DNA from: an uncultured Pseudodesulfovibrio sp.
GTDB taxonomy: Bacteria; Desulfobacterota; Desulfovibrionia; Desulfovibrionales; Desulfovibrionaceae
Direction of reading: 5' to 3'
Assembly (NCBI RefSeq): GCF_963664965.1
Contig: NZ_OY761823.1
Span: 320,001-384,000, forward strand
DNA length: 64,000 nt
Shown one piece after another: positions 34,210 to 43,891 of this stretch; within the stretch, counting starts at the first letter, position 1, and each line of letters starts with the position of its first letter. Both the position numbers and the translations under genes were made by a program. Under the pieces are notes generated by a model. It was not told where the DNA came from and did not search any database. It was given only the letters and a program-made list of their open reading frames with translations.

Positions 34210-34240
34210 AAACCCCGCTTTTCACGAAGCGGGGTTTCTC
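34210..34240. terminator. Rho-independent terminator, bidirectional
   Basis: AACCCCGCTT-TTCAC-GAAGCGGGGTT between convergent proW and kup, with A-rich left and T-rich right flanks. Confidence 0.85.
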
Positions 34241-34301
34241 TTTGCCGCCGTATTACTCAACCGCGAAAAAGCGGAAACATCGCGGTCTCAGACCATAGAG
34301 A

Positions 34302-36164
34302 CTACAACTCCACCTGCATCCCGATCTCTATGACCCGCTCCGGGGGGATCCTGAAATACACGGACGGACTCATGCTGTTCTTTGCCATGAATGCGTAAAA
34401 CGTCTTCCACAGACGCGGATGGATGTGCGTGACCAGCGACTCACGCCCCATGAAGTAAATCAGTTCCTTCATGTTCGGCACAATGCCCATGCCTTCTATT
34501 TCCCGCATGACGAGCGGTATATTCGGCGATTCGGCAAACCCGTAGCGGGCGATCACGCGGCAGACGCCTGCTTTCAGCACCTTGACCACCAGCCGTTCGC
34601 CCTCGGAAACATATGGCACAGGCTCGGTGATTGCCGAAAACAGGATGACGTGTTCCTTGAGCTGGCCGGTCAGTCGCAGATGATGCAGCAGCACCGGCGG
34701 CGTGTTGCGCGGGGAGGCGGACAGGAAGACGGCGGTGCCCGGTGTCCGCATGATGTTTTCCATTTCCACCTTGTCCGCCAGACCGTCGATAGGCATCCGG
34801 TAGCGGTCCATCCACCCGTTCACATACGCCCGCCCCTTGGCCCAGACCAGCATGGACAGGCAGATAATTCCGGCGACAGAAAGCGGAATCCACCCGCCGC
34901 CGTCGAGTTTCGCCAAATTCGCACCGAAAAAGCCGAGATCGAAAACCATGAAAAAGGAACAGAGCGACACGGCAGTGAACAACGACCATTTCCGCACCCG
35001 CCGCAGGTACTCGAAAAACAGCACCGTGGTGATGCACATGGTCGAGGTAATCGCAATACCGTAGGCCCCGGCCAGATTGTCCGAACTACGGAACTGGACC
35101 ACGAGCAGGATGCAGATGACCGCCATGATCCAGTTGGCGAGCGGACAGTATATCTGCCCTTCGGCCTCATCGGACGTATGCTGAATGTGCGTGCGCGGCA
35201 TGTAGCCGAGCTGAATGGCCTGCCGCGTAAGTGAAAAGACGCCGGAAATGACGGCCTGTGAGGCAATGATAGTGGCACAGGTGGACAAGACAACCAGCGG
35301 GAGCAACAGGGGGCGCGGCGCAAGCGCGTAAAACGGATTGGCTGCGGCCCCGTGACTGGACAGGAGCAATGCGCCCTGCCCGAAGTAATTGATAAGCAGC
35401 GCGGGCATGGCAACGGCGTACCACGCCAGCCGGATGGGACGGCTGCCGAAATGCCCCATGTCCGCATAGAGCGCCTCGCCACCGGTAATGCACAGGACGA
35501 CCGCGCCGAGCACGATGGCCGCCTCGCGTCCGTTGTGCAGAAAGAACTCTACCGCATAGAACGGATTGGCGGCAGCCAGCACCGCGGGGTTACGCAGGAC
35601 ATGCACCGCCCCAAGTGCGGCCAGCGCCACAAACCACAGGAGCATGACCGGCCCGAAAACACGGCCGATGCGGTGGGTCCCCTGCCGCTGCACCAGAAAC
35701 AGTCCGGCAAGGACGGCACACGTCAGCGGCACTACATAGGGATCGGCACCGGACGTGACCACGGACAATCCCTCAAGGGCCGAGAGTACGGAAATGGCAG
35801 GAGTTATGAAGCCGTCGCCATACAGCAGGGCCGCTCCGAACAGGGCCGCCGCAAGCAGCACGGGACGCCCCAGCCGGTACTTTTCCGGCAAGAGCGAAAA
35901 CAGGGCAATGATGCCGCCCTCGCCCCGGTTGTCGGCCCGCATCACGAACGAAACGTACTTCAGGCTGATGACCACGGTAAGCGACCAGAAGACGAGCGAC
36001 AGTACGCCGAGGATATTCATTTCACTGATGGGCACGGCATGAAATCCGCTGAAACACGCCTTGAGCGCATACAGCGGGCTGGTGCCGATATCACCAAAGA
36101 CGATGCCAAGAGCGGCAAGGGCAAGGGGAATGTTCTTTCTTGTGACGTGCTCGGTTGGATTCAT
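34302..36164 (-). CDS. kup: Low-affinity potassium uptake transporter Kup
   Basis: 620 residues, about 12 membrane segments, followed by a C-terminal cytoplasmic domain of ~150 residues. Opens with RKNIPLALAALGIVFGDIGT and SPLYALKACFSG, the KUP signature. DNRGEGGIIALFSLL and GDGFITPAISVLSALEGL follow. It is a proton-coupled K+ symporter. It lies end to end with the betaine operon; K+ uptake and betaine uptake are two phases of the same response to osmotic upshift. Confidence 0.95.
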   Translation of the reverse strand: MNPTEHVTRKNIPLALAALGIVFGDIGTSPLYALKACFSGFHAVPISEMNILGVLSLVFWSLTVVISLKYVSFVMRADNRGEGGIIALFSLLPEKYRLGRPVLLAAALFGAALLYGDGFITPAISVLSALEGLSVVTSGADPYVVPLTCAVLAGLFLVQRQGTHRIGRVFGPVMLLWFVALAALGAVHVLRNPAVLAAANPFYAVEFFLHNGREAAIVLGAVVLCITGGEALYADMGHFGSRPIRLAWYAVAMPALLINYFGQGALLLSSHGAAANPFYALAPRPLLLPLVVLSTCATIIASQAVISGVFSLTRQAIQLGYMPRTHIQHTSDEAEGQIYCPLANWIMAVICILLVVQFRSSDNLAGAYGIAITSTMCITTVLFFEYLRRVRKWSLFTAVSLCSFFMVFDLGFFGANLAKLDGGGWIPLSVAGIICLSMLVWAKGRAYVNGWMDRYRMPIDGLADKVEMENIMRTPGTAVFLSASPRNTPPVLLHHLRLTGQLKEHVILFSAITEPVPYVSEGERLVVKVLKAGVCRVIARYGFAESPNIPLVMREIEGMGIVPNMKELIYFMGRESLVTHIHPRLWKTFYAFMAKNSMSPSVYFRIPPERVIEIGMQVEL

Positions 36165-36230
36165 ACCGCCATATGTACCCCATTTTCAGGGAAAACGGCA
36201 ATCAGGAGAAAAAAGGGAAAGAGGCTCGAC

Positions 36231-37496
36231 TCACTGGTAATCGAAAAGATGCGTCATGCGAAAATGGCCGATAAGAGTCTGTTTCGTCAGGACAGACTGG
36301 CGCCGCGTGAGCTGTCCCACGCCTCCCACGGTTATGATTTGCGGCACCCCGTCCCTGTCAAAGGTTTCGGACACCACGCCCGCCCGGTCAGGCGCGTCGT
36401 TTCCGGTCTCGCCGGACGCCCAAAAGACAATGTCCCCGGCCTCGAATGCGAACAGGTCCTCGTTCACATCCGTGGTCAGGGACAGACTGTTATGGCTGAA
36501 ATATGCGAACAACACGGCAACCGAGCGATGAGCCCCGTGAGGATCATCCCCCCTGTCCAGCCCTTGGTATCGATCTGGGTGCAGCAGCATGTCCTCATGC
36601 ACGAGCACCTGAAGGTCGAGTCCTGCACGGCGTACTGCGCGGGTGACGATATCCGGGGAAGTGGCAAAATCCGGCTGGATATCACCGCCGGGATAGGACA
36701 GCGCGGGCAGTCTGGCCCCCTGCCGCATTCCTGCCGGCGGGGTCTTCAGCAACGCCACCGCACCCTGATAAATGCGATAGGACAATTCGTCCGGACGGTT
36801 CAGCATCCGGTCCTCTTCGGCGTCGGGATAGATTTCAACCCGGCAGCCGTTCGGGAAAAGCGTGGTCAGACGTGAAAAATCGGAAGCGGAAAACACGGCA
36901 CCGCACTCGCCACTTTTCCCACTGCCGCCACACAGGGCAATCCGCTTTCTCATGGAAGATTTGCCCGAAACCAAAGCCGCATCACACCGAGCCAACGTCA
37001 TATTTCCAGTGACAAGGAATCGACGATAATCCGCCCGGTTAGGCCACGAAAGGATCATGCTGCGCCCACCGGACAGAGTGGCGAAATAACGCCCTTCCGG
37101 CATCCCCGCACTGGCCGGTGCAATAGAGAACGTCTCCATGACCAGGCCATCCTCCACGACCACTGCGGTTCGTTCCGCCTTATGAATATGCACAACCGAT
37201 GAAGAAACAAGGTCTGCCCGAATCCAGCCGTCCTTCCCGTCCGGAGTGGCGGCATGGACCCAGCCATTTATTGATTTCAGACCACAAAGGGATGAATTGC
37301 GCTCCAAAACCGCCAAAACCCGAGTGTCAACTCCCGGCTTTTCGCGAAGATTGAGCTTCGATTTCAGAGCATAGATATCACTAAAAGCATAAGCGGGACA
37401 ACAAGTGCCAAGCCAGCAACAAAATAACACGTTGAATACCAGCAGGATAAATACTCGTCCTTTACTGATTCCAACGTCTCGTCCATGTCGTGCCAC
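36231..37496 (-). CDS. Exported three-module protein: SH3b, degenerate YkuD-like, DUF1287
   Basis: 421 residues. GTG start at 37496 chosen because AAGGAG lies 7 bp before it and a signal peptide follows (RVFILLVFNVLFCCWLG, to about residue 37). Modules: bacterial SH3 (residues 40-95, KSKLNLREKPGVDTRVL...DGWIRADLV); a YkuD/L,D-transpeptidase-like region (100-225) that keeps MILSWPNRADYRRF and CGGSGKSGECGAV but has CG where active enzymes have HG; and DUF1287 (240-421: LSYPGGDIQPDFATSPDIVT, LVHEDMLLHPDRYQGL, EAGDIVFWASGETG). A periplasmic wall-binding protein, probably with the transpeptidase activity lost. Same strand as kup, 67 bp upstream. Confidence 0.75.
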   Translation of the reverse strand: MARHGRDVGISKGRVFILLVFNVLFCCWLGTCCPAYAFSDIYALKSKLNLREKPGVDTRVLAVLERNSSLCGLKSINGWVHAATPDGKDGWIRADLVSSSVVHIHKAERTAVVVEDGLVMETFSIAPASAGMPEGRYFATLSGGRSMILSWPNRADYRRFLVTGNMTLARCDAALVSGKSSMRKRIALCGGSGKSGECGAVFSASDFSRLTTLFPNGCRVEIYPDAEEDRMLNRPDELSYRIYQGAVALLKTPPAGMRQGARLPALSYPGGDIQPDFATSPDIVTRAVRRAGLDLQVLVHEDMLLHPDRYQGLDRGDDPHGAHRSVAVLFAYFSHNSLSLTTDVNEDLFAFEAGDIVFWASGETGNDAPDRAGVVSETFDRDGVPQIITVGGVGQLTRRQSVLTKQTLIGHFRMTHLFDYQ

Positions 37497-37695
37497 CAGC
37501 CTGCTCCTTTCAAACCCGCTTGCCGCTATTCCCAACAGGACACGGCTGAAATTATTGTTCCCATCTGGGCACATTATTATAATAGCAAAACAGCCACAAC
37601 CACAATAAACCGTGGATAATGGAAAACCAGACCGTCAGCCCAACAAGCAGGGCTGCCGGTTCGGACAAAACCTTTTCATCGTGAGGGATGGGATT

Positions 37696-39738
37696 ATGGG
37701 TTGGAAAGACTGCAAACTCTGTATGAAATTCGGCATTGGATTCGGTATCATCCTCTTGCTGCTCGTTGCACTGGGGGGATGGTCCATCTTTGGTATCAAC
37801 TCCATTGTGAGCAACGCCAGCGAGGTCATCGAAGGCAACAAGTTGCGGGGCAATTTCACCCAGCGCGTGGTGGATCATCTCAAGTGGGCGGAAAAGGTCA
37901 ACGAACTGCTGGCCGATTCCGACGTGCACAAGCTGGATGTCCAGACCGATCCGCATAAATGCGCCTTTGGCAAGTGGTACTACAGCGACGCCCGCACGCG
38001 TGCCGAAGGACTGGTTCCCGCCATCAAACCGCTACTCGCCTCCATTGAAAAACCCCACAACGCCCTTCATCAGTCCGCCCTCGATATTGAAGAAAAATAC
38101 GCCCCCGCAGACGTCGAGCTGGGGTCATTCCTGAGAGATAAGAAGCTCGACCACATCGTCTGGCTCGGAAAAATCAAGGACGCACTCCTCAATTCGGCTG
38201 CAACAACCACGAATGTCCAGACCGACCCGCATCAATGCGGCCTCGGCAAATGGCTCTATTCTGACGAGACCAAACAGCTCATGCGGGCCGACCCCGAGTT
38301 CGGCAGGTTCGTACAGGCCATTTTCGAACCCCACGCCGCCCTGCACGAATCAGCTTCGGCAATCAACGCCGACCTGAAAGCGGGCAACCGTTTCGGCGCG
38401 CAGTCCCTTTTCCGGGATGAAACCGCCCCGCTGGCCGAAGAAACCCTCACAGCCATCGACGGAGTGCTGAATCTCAACGACGATCGGCTCAAGGGCTATG
38501 AAGAAGCCAAAGGCATCTTTACCACCGTGACCATGCCCAACCTCGCTAATGTGCAGGAAATACTGAATAAAACAGTCACTATCATAGCGCAGAACATCAT
38601 GACCGACGAAGTCATGCTCTCCGAGGCTTCCAAGACCGAAACCGGCGTGATGATCTTCAGCGCCGCATCCCTCGCCCTCGGCCTCCTGCTCGCATGGATT
38701 ATAGCCCGGGGCATCATCGTTCCGCTCAAGAAGGGAATGGAATTCGCCTCGACAGTCTCCACCGGCGACCTCACCGCCTCGGTCGACCTGAAACAGGACG
38801 ACGAAGTGGGACAGCTCGCCGAATCCCTGACCGACATGGCGGACAAGCTCAACGGAGTGGTGGGCGACGTCAACAGCGCCACCGACAGCGTTTCCGCTGG
38901 CAGCGAACAACTCTCTGCCTCGGCCCAGTCCCTGTCACAGTCCGTGACCGAACAGGCCGCGTCCATCGAACAGGTTTCCGCTTCCATGGAAGAAATGGCC
39001 GCAGGCGTGCGCTCCAACACGGAGAACGCACAGCAGACCGAAGGCATTGCCAACGGTGCCGCAAGCAATGCGAAAAAAGGCGGCGAAGCCGTCACCGAGG
39101 CTCTGGGAGCACTCAAATCCATTGCGGAACGCATCACCATCATTCAGGAAATAGCTCGCCAGACCAATCTGCTGGCACTCAACGCCGCCATTGAAGCCGC
39201 ACGCGCAGGTGAACACGGCAAGGGCTTTGCCGTGGTCGCGGCGGAAGTACGCAAACTGGCAGAACGAAGCGGAAAGGCCGCCGAGGAAATCGGCGAGCTG
39301 TCCGACTCCTCCATGGGCGTTGCCGACCAGGCGGGCAAGATGCTTGAGGATCTTGTGCCGGAAATAAGCAAAACCGCCGAACTGGTTCAGGAAATCGCTT
39401 CAAGCTGCCTTGAGCAGGACAAGAGCGTTTCCGAAATCAGCGCTGCCATGGGACAGCTTGACCGCGTTACCCAGGGCAACGCCTCGGCATCTGAAGAAAT
39501 GGCTTCCACCTCCGAAGAACTGTCCAGTCAGGCCCAGATGCTCGCCCAGGCCATGACCTTCTTCAAGGTTGCTGGCAACGGCAATGGAAACGGCAGCGGA
39601 CGCCCCACCGTCATCAGCAGTCGTTCCATGGTGCAGACCCTGCCTTCGGCGCAGGCGGCACAGCATACTGCTCCCGCCCTTGACGGGGGCTTCGACATGG
39701 ACATGGACGACAGCGGAAAGGACTTCGAGCGTTTCTAA
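37696..39738 (+). CDS. Methyl-accepting chemotaxis protein with two extracytoplasmic CZB domains
   Basis: 680 residues. TM1 at 11-32, TM2 near 318-340, HAMP about 340-392, and a full signalling hairpin with the core [20 protein letters not shown] (near 490). The periplasmic part holds two CZB zinc-binding units: [15 protein letters not shown] (residue ~85) and [15 protein letters not shown] (~175), each with the Cys plus His ligands. In most proteins CZB is cytoplasmic and single. Likely senses metal or a thiol oxidant outside the membrane. GAGGGATGGG-type site before the ATG; a terminator follows. Confidence 0.9.
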   Translation: MGWKDCKLCMKFGIGFGIILLLLVALGGWSIFGINSIVSNASEVIEGNKLRGNFTQRVVDHLKWAEKVNELLADSDVHKLDVQTDPHKCAFGKWYYSDARTRAEGLVPAIKPLLASIEKPHNALHQSALDIEEKYAPADVELGSFLRDKKLDHIVWLGKIKDALLNSAATTTNVQTDPHQCGLGKWLYSDETKQLMRADPEFGRFVQAIFEPHAALHESASAINADLKAGNRFGAQSLFRDETAPLAEETLTAIDGVLNLNDDRLKGYEEAKGIFTTVTMPNLANVQEILNKTVTIIAQNIMTDEVMLSEASKTETGVMIFSAASLALGLLLAWIIARGIIVPLKKGMEFASTVSTGDLTASVDLKQDDEVGQLAESLTDMADKLNGVVGDVNSATDSVSAGSEQLSASAQSLSQSVTEQAASIEQVSASMEEMAAGVRSNTENAQQTEGIANGAASNAKKGGEAVTEALGALKSIAERITIIQEIARQTNLLALNAAIEAARAGEHGKGFAVVAAEVRKLAERSGKAAEEIGELSDSSMGVADQAGKMLEDLVPEISKTAELVQEIASSCLEQDKSVSEISAAMGQLDRVTQGNASASEEMASTSEELSSQAQMLAQAMTFFKVAGNGNGNGSGRPTVISSRSMVQTLPSAQAAQHTAPALDGGFDMDMDDSGKDFERF

Positions 39739-39756
39739 CCTCCTCCCCCTTGAGGA

Positions 39757-39789
39757 AAGGGCTGCGGCACACTCTGCCGCGGCCCTTTT
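39757..39789 (+). terminator. Rho-independent terminator of the MCP gene
   Basis: AAGGGC-GCGGCA with TGCCGC-GCCCTT stem followed by TTTT. Confidence 0.82.
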
Positions 39790-39848
39790 CTTTACTTCTC
39801 CCGCCCCTGCGGGCTATCATGCAATCTCACCCCAGCCACGGAGTCCGC

Positions 39849-40541
39849 ATGTATCGTCCGTCCCTGTTTCTAGTTCTGGCCCTTGCCCTGCTGTTCCCGG
39901 CAGCGGCAGGAGCCGTCTCATTCGAAAAAGCCCTCAGGAACCCCGACCCCACCGGGAAATACCTCTTTTACCTGCACGGCGCGATCATGGAGAAACAGGG
40001 CAAAAATGCGACGAGCAAGCGATACGGAACCTACATGTATGACCAGATCATCAAGCATTTCGAAGACCGCGATCTCATCGTGATCGACGAAGTCAGGGGC
40101 ACAACCAACCCGCACAAATACGCCTCGAAGATCGTGGGGCAGATACACCGACTCATGGCAGCGGGCATACCGTCCGGGAACATCACGGTAGCCGGTTTTT
40201 CAAAGGGGGGTCATATCGCCCTGCTCATCGCATCCAGCCTTCGTCAGCCGGACGTGGGCTTCGTCATCATGGCAGGCTGCGGCAAAGGAATCACGGCCAG
40301 ATCATTCAACCAGTTCCTCAAGGCAAAACGGGGAGCGCGGCTCAAGGGCCGGATATATTCCATTTACGCGAGCAGCGACCTTGAAGCGGGCTCCTGCCGG
40401 GATGCCATTGCCCAATCTTCGGGAGAAGGCCTCCGGTTTCATGAAAACCGCATAAAGACGGGCAAAGGGCACGGACTATTCTATCAACCCCGCCCCGAAT
40501 GGATCAACCCGACCGCCATCTTCGCCCGAGGTGGCAGATGA
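39849..40541 (+). CDS. Exported alpha/beta-hydrolase-like protein
   Basis: 230 residues with a signal peptide (cleavage near AAAGAVSF, residue 22). A hydrolase-like core: YLFYLHGAIMEKQGK (oxyanion His-Gly), nucleophile elbow VAGFSKGGHIALLIASS (Ser in GFSKGG, near residue 120) and a His near the end (TGKGHGLFYQP). No acid residue is obvious, so the triad is only partly assigned. Substrate unknown. Its stop overlaps the next start (ATGA), so the two are translationally coupled. Confidence 0.72.
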   Translation: MYRPSLFLVLALALLFPAAAGAVSFEKALRNPDPTGKYLFYLHGAIMEKQGKNATSKRYGTYMYDQIIKHFEDRDLIVIDEVRGTTNPHKYASKIVGQIHRLMAAGIPSGNITVAGFSKGGHIALLIASSLRQPDVGFVIMAGCGKGITARSFNQFLKAKRGARLKGRIYSIYASSDLEAGSCRDAIAQSSGEGLRFHENRIKTGKGHGLFYQPRPEWINPTAIFARGGR

Positions 40542-41590
40542 TGCTCCCGCTTGATGTCCCGTTCGAGCATGAAGGGAATTATCCGGAGTTTCTGGCTGAA
40601 CGGGCCGAGGCTCTCGGCTGTGTCCATTTCAGCCTGCATGATCCCGCCGTGGCCGATGCACGCCAACTGCTGGAATCCCGGGACACGGCAGCCCTGCCGG
40701 ATGCCCTGTCGACACTCAAGGGCGTACCCAAGTACGTGCTCATGAACACAAGGCTGCACGCACCGGACAGGTATTTCGATGCCGACGGTCTCGCTGCCAC
40801 CGCAAACCGGCTCACGGAACTCGTCGAACGGGAGGTGGCTACCGGCATCCTCTTCGCGGACCCGTACTATCTTCAGGCGCTGTCAGACGCACACCCCGCA
40901 CTGGCAGGGGAACTGGAAGCCGTGCCGAGCGTCAACGCCATGCTCGATTCTCCGGGACGGGTGTTTTCCATGCTCGACATGATCGAAACAACCGCATTCA
41001 GGCCGCCTTCCCGGCTGGTTCTCGACCGCTCCCTGAACCGGGACATGGACCGGCTCGCCCATTGTTCGAAACACCTCCGTGCCGCCCGACCGGGAATACG
41101 CCTCTACCTCATCGCCAATGAAGGCTGTTTGTTCCAGTGCCCGTACAAGGCCGCGCATGACGCGCATATCGCACTGGTCAACGAACGGCTCTGCGGCGAA
41201 CGGACCTTTGCCATGAACCGGGAGTTCGGCTGCATACGCCGTCTGCTGAATGAACCCGCCCGGTTCCTGACCTCGCCGTTCATCCGTCCGGAAGACGTAC
41301 GGGAATACGCCGCACATATCGACGGCATCAAACTGTGCGGCCGCAATCGGGGCGTTCCCTTTCTGTCACGGGCCGTCACCGCCTATCTGGAAGAAAACTA
41401 CACAGGAAACCTGCTCGACCTGATGGACGCCATGGGCGATCTCGCCGACAGGGTCGTCATCCCCAATCAGGACCTCCCCCACGACTTTGTCAGGCATGTC
41501 AGCGCATGCGCCAAAGACTGCCGAACCTGCGGCTGGTGCGCTGCTCTGGCCGAAACGCTCATCTCACGAGTCGACCCCGGCCTCGCCTGA
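40538..41590 (+). CDS. Diverged U32-like protein
   Basis: 350 residues. Has the family-like block YLIANEGCLFQCPYKAAHDA (near residue 190), then IRPEDVREYAAHIDGIKLCG, and a Cys-rich end CAKDCRTCGWC. This differs from the canonical U32 signature seen in the gene at 15968-17365, but the NEGCxxxCPYxxxH arrangement recurs in U32-related proteins. Six or more Cys may hold an Fe-S cluster. Coupled (ATGA) to the exported hydrolase-like gene. Its end overlaps the opposite GGDEF gene by 27 bp. Function not assignable. Confidence 0.6.
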   Translation: MMLPLDVPFEHEGNYPEFLAERAEALGCVHFSLHDPAVADARQLLESRDTAALPDALSTLKGVPKYVLMNTRLHAPDRYFDADGLAATANRLTELVEREVATGILFADPYYLQALSDAHPALAGELEAVPSVNAMLDSPGRVFSMLDMIETTAFRPPSRLVLDRSLNRDMDRLAHCSKHLRAARPGIRLYLIANEGCLFQCPYKAAHDAHIALVNERLCGERTFAMNREFGCIRRLLNEPARFLTSPFIRPEDVREYAAHIDGIKLCGRNRGVPFLSRAVTAYLEENYTGNLLDLMDAMGDLADRVVIPNQDLPHDFVRHVSACAKDCRTCGWCAALAETLISRVDPGLA

Positions 41591-43027
41591 GTCCTCCTCT
41601 TCATGGCAGTAACGGTACGCGCTCTTGCCCGTGGCCTTGGCTTCATACATGGCCCGGTCCGCTCGACGGATGAGCGTATCCACGTCAAAGCCGTGCCGGG
41701 GGCAGAAGCAGATGCCGACACTGATGCCGAGATCATAATACTCTTCCCCGTCAAGCAGCACCGGCTCGTTCATGGCCTCGATGAGCCGCTCCACCACCAA
41801 CTCGACATCTTCTTTTCGGTTCAGGCCCTGTAGAATAACCACGAACTCGTCACCACCGATGCGGCCCGCAGTATCCACCTCCCGAAGGCATTCCTGCAAA
41901 CGCTGGGCAACCTGCCGAAGGGCCTGGTCCCCTGCCAGATGACCGAATCTGTCATTGATGGGCTTGAAATTGTTCAGATCGATATACAAGACAGCCGAAG
42001 TGCCGCCGGCACGCGAAGTCGTGGCCGTTGTCTGCCGGAGACGGTCAATGATCAGGGAGCGGTTGGCCAGACCGGTCAGGGTGTCGTACATGGCGAGCTT
42101 TCGGATATGCTCCTCGTTCTCGGCCCGCTGTTCGATCTCCCGTTGCAGCATCTTGTTGGCATGGTTGAGCTGTGCAGTGCGCTCGAACACCTCCTGCTCG
42201 ATAATCTCCCGACTGCGCCGCAAGGCATTTTCCGCCTCCATGCGTACGGAGATATCACGGGCCGTACAGATGACATGCACCCCGCTGGACAGCGCAATAG
42301 CCCGCGCATTCATCTCGATGGGAATAATTTCCCCATCCTTGGTCACATGCTCGGTTCGAGCGGCAAACGGTTCACCGGCGCTGAGAATCTGGGGCATCCA
42401 TTCCCGGTACCGCCGTGCGTATTCCGGTTCGATGATGTCGTCATACCGCATGTCCAGAAGTTCTTCCCGGCTGAATCCGAGCCGTTCGCAGGCGACGCGG
42501 TTGACATCCCTGATCCGCCCGTTTTCGCTGTACAGAAAAATCGCATCCGCCGCAGAATCAAACAGGGTACGATACCTCCGATCCGATTCCTCAAGTTGCT
42601 GCCGGTTATCAAACAACTCCCTCTCCGCCTGTTTCTGACAGGTGATGTCAGCAGCCAGCCCCTCAATGTACAAGGGCTCTCCGTCATTATCCGCCACAAT
42701 TCGCAGATGCACTTCAGCATCAATCTTTTCGCCCCGGCAATCCCTGAAAACACCTTCGAACGACATCTGTCCCCGCTGAATCAGCCGTTGCAGCATCCTG
42801 CCGCGTGCTTCCGGGTCCGCGTACACCTCGGTCGCCAGATCACCGTAATAGCCGATCACTTCGGCAGGATCGTCAAATCCCAGCAATTGGGCCAGCTTCG
42901 GATTCACGTCCAGAAACTGCCCGTCGAGAGACGTCCTGAACACCCCGAGGGGCGCATTATTAAACATCTCCCGATACCGCTCCTCAATCCCCCGGCAATC
43001 ACCGGCTTCCCTGTCCCGACTACCCAT
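41564..43027 (-). CDS. PAS-PAS-GGDEF diguanylate cyclase
   Basis: 487 residues, no membrane segment. PAS 1 at residues 16-135 (MFNNAPLGVFRTSLDGQFLD), PAS 2 at 150-270 (LFDSAADAIFLYSENGRIRD), a coiled coil (HANKMLQREIEQRAENEEHI) and a GGDEF domain (320-475: YDTLTGLANRSLIIDR, IDLNNFKPINDRFGH, RIGGDEFVVI). The active site is intact, so it should make c-di-GMP from two GTP. No RxxD inhibitory site is evident at the usual place. Ligands of the PAS domains are unknown. Confidence 0.92.
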   Translation of the reverse strand: MGSRDREAGDCRGIEERYREMFNNAPLGVFRTSLDGQFLDVNPKLAQLLGFDDPAEVIGYYGDLATEVYADPEARGRMLQRLIQRGQMSFEGVFRDCRGEKIDAEVHLRIVADNDGEPLYIEGLAADITCQKQAERELFDNRQQLEESDRRYRTLFDSAADAIFLYSENGRIRDVNRVACERLGFSREELLDMRYDDIIEPEYARRYREWMPQILSAGEPFAARTEHVTKDGEIIPIEMNARAIALSSGVHVICTARDISVRMEAENALRRSREIIEQEVFERTAQLNHANKMLQREIEQRAENEEHIRKLAMYDTLTGLANRSLIIDRLRQTTATTSRAGGTSAVLYIDLNNFKPINDRFGHLAGDQALRQVAQRLQECLREVDTAGRIGGDEFVVILQGLNRKEDVELVVERLIEAMNEPVLLDGEEYYDLGISVGICFCPRHGFDVDTLIRRADRAMYEAKATGKSAYRYCHEEEDSGEAGVDS

Positions 43028-43192
43028 AGGCCACCTCCCGACCAGACATGTCCAAAATATACTTTTTGCCCAAACGGGAAGATTATTTTCTCACTCCATC
43101 CCCCTGAAAAACCCTTCTTGCGCTGTTCCACGGTTTTCTTTTGCCGGACTTTGCAGTAAATTGATGGCATTCAAAAAGACAAAGGAGACCCC

Positions 43193-43765
43193 ATGAAAAA
43201 ATCTCTCGGAGCCAAGACACTGGCCCAGCCCGCCCCGGTATGGGCCGTAAGCGCATATGACGAGCACGGCAAAGCCAACTCAATGATCGCGGCATGGGGC
43301 GGCATATGCAGTTCCCAGCCCGCCAGCATGACCGTTTCAGTGCGCCCTTCCCGCCATACATATGCGGGCATCATGCGGCATGAAGCCTTCACCATCAGCG
43401 TCTGTCCGAAATGGCTTGCCGCTGAATCCGATTATCTCGGCATGGTCTCGGGCAAGAAGGAAGACAAGCTCGCCAAGGCAGGACTGACCCCCGTACGCAG
43501 CGACGTGGTGGAAGCCCCGTATATCGATGAATTTCCGCTGGTCATCGAATGCAAGCTCATCCACAGCTATGAGCTTGGCATCCACACCATGCTTGTCGGT
43601 GAAATCAAGGACGTGAAATGCGACGAGGACAAGCTCATCGACGGCAAATACCCGGACGTTGAAAAGATCCTGCCGCTCATCTTCACTCCCGGCACCCGCG
43701 ACTACCACACCATCGGGGAACGCGTGGGCAAGGGATTCGACATGGGCAAAAAGTTCATCGACTGA
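43193..43765 (+). CDS. Flavin reductase family / flavoredoxin-like protein
   Basis: 190 residues. FMN-binding split barrel: PAPVWAVSAYDEHGKANSMI, PASMTVSVRPSRHTYAGIMR, AFTISVCPKWLAAESDYLGM and the tail DYHTIGERVGKGF. This is the family that includes flavoredoxin of Desulfovibrio, an FMN electron carrier; it may also be a flavin reductase partner. AAGGAGACCC lies 2-8 bp before the ATG. Followed by a terminator. Confidence 0.88.
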   Translation: MKKSLGAKTLAQPAPVWAVSAYDEHGKANSMIAAWGGICSSQPASMTVSVRPSRHTYAGIMRHEAFTISVCPKWLAAESDYLGMVSGKKEDKLAKAGLTPVRSDVVEAPYIDEFPLVIECKLIHSYELGIHTMLVGEIKDVKCDEDKLIDGKYPDVEKILPLIFTPGTRDYHTIGERVGKGFDMGKKFID

Positions 43766-43790
43766 TCTGCCGCGCACGATTGAAGATACG

Positions 43791-43824
43791 GGCCGGACAG
43801 GATATTTTCCTGTCCGGCCTTCTT
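43791..43824 (+). terminator. Rho-independent terminator
   Basis: GGCCGGACAGG with CCTGTCCGGCC around ATATTTT, followed by TTCTT. Confidence 0.8.
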
Positions 43825-43891
43825 GTATTTGACATTCCCCGCAAAAACGGGTGGATAGATAAAAGATATTCCAAACCGCCGGGAGTGTGCC

